Assembly (NCBI RefSeq): GCF_038449125.1
Contig: NZ_CP151800.1
Span: forward strand, 716,406 to 780,405
Source: Kosakonia sp. BYX6
GTDB taxonomy: Bacteria > Pseudomonadota > Gammaproteobacteria > Enterobacterales > Enterobacteriaceae
DNA length: 64,000 nt
Reading direction: 5' to 3'
Shown: piece after piece, positions 58,495-64,000 of the stretch
Layout of the letters: the number at the start of each line of letters is the position of its first letter
Numbering within the stretch: position 1 is the first letter of the stretch
Notes under the pieces: generated by a model
What the model was told of the DNA's origin: nothing
What the model saw: the letters and a program-made list of their open reading frames with translations, nothing else
Database searches by the model: none
Position numbers and translations under genes: made by a program

Positions 58495-58511
58495 CTTAAG
58501 AAGTTGTTAAG
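58495..58511. promoter_or_regulatory. QseB/PmrA-type direct-repeat box
   Basis: CTTAAG-AAGTT-GTTAAG is two hexamers with the 5-base spacer of the PmrA/QseB pattern (YTTAAK, 5 bases, YTTAAK), with one mismatch. It lies 82-98 bases before qseB and 48-64 bases before ygiW, so it can control both. Confidence 0.65.
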
Positions 58512-58558
58512 AAATGGCAGGTTAAATGGAGCCTCACCACTGGAAAGGGAGAGAAAAA

Positions 58559-58963
58559 ATGAAAAAGTTCGCTGCTATTACCGCTGTTATCGCACTCTGT
58601 TCCGCCCCCGCATTTGCGGCTAATCAAGGCGGGTTCACCGGGCCGGGTTCCACCCAGCAAACCTCGTCCCAACAGAACGGCGGCTTTACCGGGCCAAATG
58701 GCAGTAAAGCCACCGTCGAAAGCGCCAAATCCTTGCGCGATGACGCCTGGGTTACGCTGAGCGGCAACATCGTGGAACGTATCTCTGATGACACCTATTT
58801 ATTCAAAGATGCCACCGGCACGATTAACGTCGAAATCAAGGATAAACGCTGGAACGGCGTGACCGTTGGCCCGCAGGATAAAGTCGAGATTCAGGGTGAA
58901 GTCGATAAAGACTGGAACTCGGTGGAAATCGACGTGAAAGAGATCCGCAAAGTCAGTCAGTAA
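58559..58963 (+). CDS. ygiW: Periplasmic OB-fold stress protein YgiW
   Basis: A 134-residue BOF-family protein. Residues 1-20 are a signal peptide (cut after AFA). The mature start holds two GGFTGP motifs about 20 residues apart. The OB-fold follows (WVTLSGNIVERISDDTYLFKD, VEIQGEVDKDWNSVEIDV). E. coli YgiW and the related VisP have been tied to stress and virulence. ATG at 58559 follows GGGAGAGAAAAA. It is divergent from qseB. Confidence 0.95.
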   Translation: MKKFAAITAVIALCSAPAFAANQGGFTGPGSTQQTSSQQNGGFTGPNGSKATVESAKSLRDDAWVTLSGNIVERISDDTYLFKDATGTINVEIKDKRWNGVTVGPQDKVEIQGEVDKDWNSVEIDVKEIRKVSQ

Positions 58964-59081
58964 GCGCTAACTGCGAGTGAAAAAATCGCTCATCGCTATG
59001 ACTCCTCGCCGCAGATAGGGTAGTATCTGCGGCAATATTGCCGCCGCAAAGGTGGGCGCATACGTTGAGGAATCACGATTA

Positions 59082-61340
59082 ATGAGCGATATGGCAGAGC
59101 GCCTTGCGCTGCATGAATTTACGGAAAACGCATACCTGAACTACTCCATGTACGTCATCATGGATCGTGCGTTGCCGTTTATCGGTGATGGCCTGAAACC
59201 CGTTCAGCGTCGCATCGTTTACGCAATGTCTGAACTGGGGCTGAACGCCAGCGCGAAGTTCAAAAAATCCGCCCGTACCGTGGGTGACGTGCTGGGTAAA
59301 TACCACCCGCACGGCGATAGCGCATGTTACGAAGCCATGGTGTTAATGGCTCAGCCATTCTCCTACCGTTACCCGCTGGTGGACGGCCAGGGGAACTGGG
59401 GCGCACCGGACGATCCGAAGTCCTTCGCCGCCATGCGTTATACCGAATCCCGTCTTTCCAAATATGCCGAATTATTGCTTGGCGAACTGGGGCAAGGCAC
59501 CGTTGATTGGGTTCCCAACTTCGACGGGACGATGCAAGAGCCGAAAATGCTGCCTGCACGCCTGCCAAACATTCTGCTGAACGGCACCACCGGCATTGCC
59601 GTTGGTATGGCGACAGACATTCCGCCGCACAACCTGCGTGAAGTGGCGAACGCCGCAATCACCCTGATTGAACAACCGAAAACCACCCTCGAGCAACTGC
59701 TGGATATTGTGCAGGGGCCGGACTACCCAACCGAAGCGGAAATCATTACTTCCCGCGCGGAAATCCGCAAAATTTACCAGAACGGCCGCGGTTCGGTGCG
59801 CATGCGCGCGGTGTGGAAAAAAGAGGACGGCGCGGTCGTTATTACCTCGCTGCCGCACCAGGTTTCCGGCGCGCGCGTGCTGGAGCAAATCGCCAACCAG
59901 ATGCGCAACAAAAAGCTGCCGATGGTTGACGATCTGCGTGACGAATCGGATCACGAAAACCCGACGCGTCTGGTGATTGTGCCGCGTTCCAATCGCGTGG
60001 ACATGGATCAGGTGATGAACCACCTGTTCGCCACGACCGATCTGGAAAAGAGTTACCGCATCAACCTCAATATGATCGGTCTGGATGGTCGCCCGGCGGT
60101 GAAAAACCTGCTGGAGATCCTCACCGAATGGCTGGCATTCCGTCGCGATACGGTGCGCCGCCGTCTGAACCACCGTCTCGATAAAGTGCTCAAACGCCTG
60201 CATATCCTCGAAGGTTTGCTGGTGGCGTTTCTCAATATCGACGAAGTGATTGAAATTATCCGCACGGAGGATGAACCGAAACCCGCGCTGATGTCGCGCT
60301 TTGGCATCAGTGAAACCCAGGCGGAAGCCATTCTTGAGTTAAAACTGCGTCATCTCGCCAAACTGGAAGAGATGAAAATCCGCGGTGAGCAGAGCGATCT
60401 GGAAAAAGAGCGCGACCAGTTGCAAGCGATCCTCGCCTCTGAGCGCAAGATGAACAACCTGCTGAAGAAAGAGTTGCAGGCCGATGCCGACGCGTTTGGC
60501 GATGATCGCCGTTCGCCGCTGCACGAGCGCGAAGAAGCGAAAGCGATGAACGAGCACGACATGCAGCCGTCTGAGCCGGTGACCATCGTGCTGTCGCAAA
60601 TGGGCTGGGTGCGCAGTGCCAAAGGCCACGACATCGACGCGCAGGGCCTGAGCTATAAAGCGGGCGATAGCTGGAAAGCGTCGGCTAAAGGCAAGAGCAA
60701 TCAGCCGGTGGTGTTTATCGATACCACCGGGCGCAGCTACGCCGTTGATCCGATTTCGCTGCCGTCTGCGCGCGGGCAGGGCGAGCCGTTAACCGGCAAG
60801 CTGACGCTGCCGCCGGGCGCGACGGTGGATCATATGATCATGAGCAACGAGGATCAGAAGCTGCTGATGGCGTCCGACGCGGGTTATGGCTTCGTGTGTA
60901 CCTTCAACGACTTAGTGGCGCGCAACCGTGCCGGTAAAACGCTGATCAGCCTGCCGGAAAATGCACGGGTGATGCCGCCGCTGGAGATCGAGAATGACAG
61001 CGATATGCTGCTCGCCATCACCGCGGCTGGCCGCATGCTGATGTTCCCGGTCAGCGACCTGCCGCAGTTGTCGAAAGGCAAGGGCAACAAGATTATCGGC
61101 ATTCCGTCCGCCGATGCGGCGAAGGGTGTGGATGGGCTTGCGCACCTTTACCTCCTGCCGCCGCAAAGCACGCTGACCATCCACGTTGGCAAACGCAAAA
61201 TCAAACTGCGCCCGGAAGAGCTGCAAAAAGTGCAGGGCGAACGCGGGCGTCGCGGTACGTTGATGCGCGGCTTGCAGAAAATCGACCGCGTGGAGATCGA
61301 TTCGCCTTCACGCCCAGGCGCGGGCGATAGCGAAGAGTAA
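59082..61340 (+). CDS. parC: DNA topoisomerase IV subunit A
   Basis: The 752-residue DNA-cleaving subunit of topoisomerase IV. The catalytic tyrosine is Tyr120 (FAAMRYTES). The quinolone-resistance region reads [11 protein letters not shown] with Ser80 and Glu84, the sensitive wild type. The C-terminal beta-pinwheel has the [15 protein letters not shown] and [20 protein letters not shown] blades. ATG at 59082 gives [13 protein letters not shown] as in E. coli. The mqsRA, ygiV and ygiS genes found nearby in E. coli are absent. Confidence 0.98.
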   Translation: MSDMAERLALHEFTENAYLNYSMYVIMDRALPFIGDGLKPVQRRIVYAMSELGLNASAKFKKSARTVGDVLGKYHPHGDSACYEAMVLMAQPFSYRYPLVDGQGNWGAPDDPKSFAAMRYTESRLSKYAELLLGELGQGTVDWVPNFDGTMQEPKMLPARLPNILLNGTTGIAVGMATDIPPHNLREVANAAITLIEQPKTTLEQLLDIVQGPDYPTEAEIITSRAEIRKIYQNGRGSVRMRAVWKKEDGAVVITSLPHQVSGARVLEQIANQMRNKKLPMVDDLRDESDHENPTRLVIVPRSNRVDMDQVMNHLFATTDLEKSYRINLNMIGLDGRPAVKNLLEILTEWLAFRRDTVRRRLNHRLDKVLKRLHILEGLLVAFLNIDEVIEIIRTEDEPKPALMSRFGISETQAEAILELKLRHLAKLEEMKIRGEQSDLEKERDQLQAILASERKMNNLLKKELQADADAFGDDRRSPLHEREEAKAMNEHDMQPSEPVTIVLSQMGWVRSAKGHDIDAQGLSYKAGDSWKASAKGKSNQPVVFIDTTGRSYAVDPISLPSARGQGEPLTGKLTLPPGATVDHMIMSNEDQKLLMASDAGYGFVCTFNDLVARNRAGKTLISLPENARVMPPLEIENDSDMLLAITAAGRMLMFPVSDLPQLSKGKGNKIIGIPSADAAKGVDGLAHLYLLPPQSTLTIHVGKRKIKLRPEELQKVQGERGRRGTLMRGLQKIDRVEIDSPSRPGAGDSEE

Positions 61341-61352
61341 TCTTCAACACCT

Positions 61353-61377
61353 TCTCCCCACCCTTCTGGTGGGGAGA
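61353..61377 (+). terminator. Terminator of parC
   Basis: Perfect 10-bp stem TCTCCCCACC/GGTGGGGAGA with loop CTTCT, 12 bases past the stop, followed by TATTTCTT. Confidence 0.8.
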
Positions 61378-61562
61378 TATTTCTTAGAAATTTCCCGTAA
61401 AGACGTTGTTAATTCGGCAATTGCGATTAACAATACGTTCTTTTTAAAGGCCGCATAACACACAAGCCCGGGCCGCAAACGGTCAATCGTGGCGCAGCCA
61501 GCTTCAGCGTAATTGCGCTGGCGTGTATATAATGCTCAAAGGTATGGGCTTCAGAGGTCGCT

Positions 61563-62300
61563 ATGTTATTCATTTTTCGTGTAATCATTGTCGTTATTTA
61601 CTCTATTCTGTTGTGTATATTTGGGTCGATTTACTGCCTGTTCAGCCCACGAAACCCTAAACATGTCGCCACCTTCGGCCATCTTTTTGGCCGCCTTGCA
61701 CCGGCGCTGGGCCTGAAAGTTGAAACCCGTTTACCGCCGGGTGCCGGCCAGTTCGGCAACGCTATCTATATTGCTAACCACCAGAACAACTACGACATGG
61801 TCACCGCTTCCAGCATTGTGCTGCCGCCAACGGTCACCGTCGGGAAAAAAAGCCTGCTGTGGATCCCGTTTTTTGGCCAGCTCTACTGGCTGGCTGGCAA
61901 CCTGCTGATTGACCGTGATAACCGTGCAAAAGCGCACGGCACGATTGCTCAGGTCGTTAAGCAAATCCAAAAACGCAATATCTCTGTCTGGATGTTCCCG
62001 GAAGGCACCCGTAGCCGTGGGCGCGGTCTGCTGCCGTTCAAAACTGGGGCGTTTCACGCAGCGATTGCCGCCGGTGTTCCGATCATTCCGGTGTGCGTTT
62101 CCAACACCTCAAACAAAATTAATCTCAACCGCCTGAAGAACGGGCTGGTGATTGTCGAAATGCTGCCGCCGGTGGACATCTCGCAGTTCGGTAAAGATCA
62201 GGTTCGTCAACTGGCGACCCATTGCCGTGAACTGATGGCCGCGAAAATCGAAGAGCTCGATAAAGAAGTTGCTGAACGCGAAGCAACCGGTCGGGTTTAA
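61563..62300 (+). CDS. plsC: 1-acyl-sn-glycerol-3-phosphate acyltransferase PlsC
   Basis: A 245-residue inner-membrane enzyme that makes phosphatidic acid. N-terminal membrane helix (FIFRVIIVVIYSILLCIFGS), catalytic His73-x4-Asp78 (NHQNNYDM), substrate motif FPEGTRSRGRG and a VPIIPVCVSN block. The length equals E. coli PlsC. It precedes ftsP, as in E. coli. Confidence 0.98.
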   Translation: MLFIFRVIIVVIYSILLCIFGSIYCLFSPRNPKHVATFGHLFGRLAPALGLKVETRLPPGAGQFGNAIYIANHQNNYDMVTASSIVLPPTVTVGKKSLLWIPFFGQLYWLAGNLLIDRDNRAKAHGTIAQVVKQIQKRNISVWMFPEGTRSRGRGLLPFKTGAFHAAIAAGVPIIPVCVSNTSNKINLNRLKNGLVIVEMLPPVDISQFGKDQVRQLATHCRELMAAKIEELDKEVAEREATGRV

Positions 62301-62396
62301 CCTTTAGTTTGAAAAAAGTTATTCAGCAAGCGTTGTTCAGCAAGCCCGAAGGCCAAAAACCTTCGGCGAATTTTGTCAGTGTTACACGGAGCAAAT

Positions 62397-63809
62397 ATGT
62401 CACTCAGTCGGCGTCAGTTTCTTCAGGCATCCGGGATTGCGCTTTGTACCAGCGCGGTGCCGCTGAGGGCAAATGCTGCCGGGCAGCAACCGCCGCTGCC
62501 TGTTCCTCCGCTGCTCGAATCCCGACGCGGTTCACCGCTCTTTCTGACGTTGCAGCGTGCGCACTGGTCTTTTGCCACTGGCACGCGTGCGCAAATTTCG
62601 GGCATTAACGGGCGTTATCTCGGGCCGACCATTCGCGTCTGGAACGGCGACGACGTCAAACTGATTTACAGCAACCGGCTGGCCGAAAACGTGGCGATGA
62701 CCGTCAGCGGCTTGCAGGTTCCCGGCCCGCTGATGGGCGGCGCGGCGCGCATGATGACGCCAAATAACGACTGGGCGCCAGTGCTGCCGATTCGCCAGAG
62801 CGCCGGGACGCTGTGGTATCACGCCAATACGCCGAATCGTACCGCGCAGCAGGTGTATAGCGGGCTGGCGGGAATGTGGCTGGTGGAAGACGAGGTCAGC
62901 AAATCGTTGCCGATCCCTAACCACTACGGCGTGGATGATTTCCCGGTCATTATTCAGGATAAACGGCTGGATAACTTCGGTACGCCGGAGTACAGCGAGC
63001 CGGGCAGCGGCGGCTTTGTCGGCGATACCTTGATGGTCAACGGCGCGCAAAGCCCGTTCGTGGAAGTGTCTCGCGGCTGGGTGCGCCTGCGTTTGTTGAA
63101 CGCTTCCAACTCCCGCCGTTATTTGCTGCAAATGAGCGATGGCCGCGCACTGCATGTGATTGCGGGCGATCAGGGCTTTTTGCCTGCGCCCGTGGCGGTA
63201 AAACAGTTATCTCTGGCACCCGGCGAGCGCCGCGAAGTGCTGGTGGATATGACCAACGGCGATGAAGTGTCGATTACCTGCGGCGAAGCGGCGAGCATTA
63301 TGGACCGGCTGCGCGGTCTTTTTGAGCCGTCGAGCATTTTGATCTCCACGCTGGTGCTGACCCTGCGCCCCACCGGGCTGTTGCCGCTGGTCACGGATAC
63401 ATTACCGATGCGCCTGCTGCCGTCCGACATGATGGCCGGTTCGCCGACGCGCAACCGCGACATCACGCTGGGCAGCGATCCGGGCATCAATGGTCAACTG
63501 TGGGATACGCAACGCATCGATATCACCGCCCAGCAAGGCACGTGGGAGCGCTGGACGGTGCGTGCGGAAATGCCGCAATCGTTCCATATGGAAGGTGTGA
63601 TGTTCCTGATCCGCAACGTTAATGGCGCAATGCCATTCCCGGAAGACCGGGGTTGGAAAGATACGGTGTGGGTCGACGGGCAGGTTGAGTTGCTGGTGTG
63701 GTTTGGTCAGCCTTCGTGGGCGCATTTCCCGTTCCAGTATCAAAGCCAGACGCTGGAGATGGCCGATCGTGGATCGGTGGGTCAGTTACTGGTCAATCCG
63801 GCGCCGTAA
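62397..63809 (+). CDS. ftsP: Cell division protein FtsP (SufI), cupredoxin-like
   Basis: A 470-residue periplasmic protein exported by Tat: residues 1-27 hold the twin-arginine motif SRRQFLQ and an Ala-rich cleavage region. Three cupredoxin domains of multicopper-oxidase type follow, but the copper-binding HxH motifs are lost, as known for SufI, which stabilises the divisome under stress. ATG at 62397 places the Tat motif at residue 4; upstream codons in frame are leader. It matches E. coli over its length. Confidence 0.97.
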   Translation: MSLSRRQFLQASGIALCTSAVPLRANAAGQQPPLPVPPLLESRRGSPLFLTLQRAHWSFATGTRAQISGINGRYLGPTIRVWNGDDVKLIYSNRLAENVAMTVSGLQVPGPLMGGAARMMTPNNDWAPVLPIRQSAGTLWYHANTPNRTAQQVYSGLAGMWLVEDEVSKSLPIPNHYGVDDFPVIIQDKRLDNFGTPEYSEPGSGGFVGDTLMVNGAQSPFVEVSRGWVRLRLLNASNSRRYLLQMSDGRALHVIAGDQGFLPAPVAVKQLSLAPGERREVLVDMTNGDEVSITCGEAASIMDRLRGLFEPSSILISTLVLTLRPTGLLPLVTDTLPMRLLPSDMMAGSPTRNRDITLGSDPGINGQLWDTQRIDITAQQGTWERWTVRAEMPQSFHMEGVMFLIRNVNGAMPFPEDRGWKDTVWVDGQVELLVWFGQPSWAHFPFQYQSQTLEMADRGSVGQLLVNPAP

Positions 63810-63931
63810 ATAGCCCATGCCTGGCGGCACTTTGCTTGCCAGGCTTATACAAAATCCTCCTATATTTCCGGTCGAAATACGGCGTATAATCGCCGCCCTT
63901 TGATTATTTTTTTACCATTTTTGGAAGCAAG

Positions 63932-64000
63932 ATGAGCGCAATATCCCTGATCCAGCCGGATCGTGACCTTTTCTCCTGGCCCCAGTATTGGGCGGCCTGC
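63932..64000 (+). CDS. ygiQ: Radical SAM protein YgiQ, 3' part outside window
   Basis: Only 23 codons are visible ([20 protein letters not shown] then AAC). They match the N-terminus of E. coli YgiQ, a UPF0313 radical SAM protein of unknown function that follows ftsP there as well. The cysteine cluster lies beyond the window. TTGGAAGC precedes the ATG. Confidence 0.85.

Overview
The window is chromosomal DNA of an enterobacterium (Enterobacteriaceae, of the Escherichia/Enterobacter/Kosakonia kind; genus is inferred, not proven). Most of it follows the Escherichia coli order around rpsU-dnaG-rpoD, glnE-hldE, ribB, tolC, parE, parC and ygiQ, and most proteins there can be recognised along their whole length.

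Positions 1-12,510 are the right arm of a P2-like prophage: tail fibre (cut by the window edge), fibre assembly protein, sheath FI, tube FII, E and frameshifted E+E', tape measure T, U, D and the late activator Ogr. The prophage ends at the 3' end of tRNA-Ile2(CAU) (ileX), which is the likely attachment site. Two cargo loci interrupt the arm. One is a sugar/serine-type acetyltransferase on the minus strand between the fibre assembly gene and FI, where P2 itself carries Z/fun. The other is a 2.9-kb insert between D and ogr with two divergent genes. One encodes a TIR-domain protein with an N-terminal Cys/His cluster and a Ser/Gly/Tyr-rich linker. The other encodes a 313-residue protein with a CoiA-like Cys/His cluster and a possible OB-like C-terminal half. 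I consider this insert the best candidate for an undescribed, probably anti-phage, system.

Positions 12,700-34,900 are core genes: mug, the macromolecular synthesis operon rpsU-dnaG-rpoD (minus strand), tsaD, plsY, folB, uppP, cca, ygiM, ygiF, glnE, hldE, a REP cluster, yqiK-yqiJ, ubiK, an FMN riboswitch with ribB, a 57-residue membrane microprotein, zupT (with a Fur-like box) and ygiD.

Positions 35,000-46,200 hold a TRAP transporter operon (dctPQM type), then ygiC-ygiB, tolC (with a Mar/Sox/Rob-type box), and the nudF-yqiB-cpdA-yqiA-parE run.

Positions 46,300-55,400 are accessory: a two-gene unit of unknown function, a glutathionyl-hydroquinone-reductase/DoxX/LysR group, and a carbohydrate locus of an AraC regulator, a DUF2264 protein, an MFS oligosaccharide transporter and a GH88 unsaturated glucuronyl hydrolase. 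The last two resemble the rhiT-rhiN pair for rhamnogalacturonan or other uronide fragments.

Positions 55,400-64,000 return to core: ygiN, mdaB, qseBC with a QseB/PmrA-like box, ygiW, parC, plsC, ftsP and the first 23 codons of ygiQ. The ygiZ, ygiV, mqsRA and ygiS genes that E. coli carries in this interval are missing.
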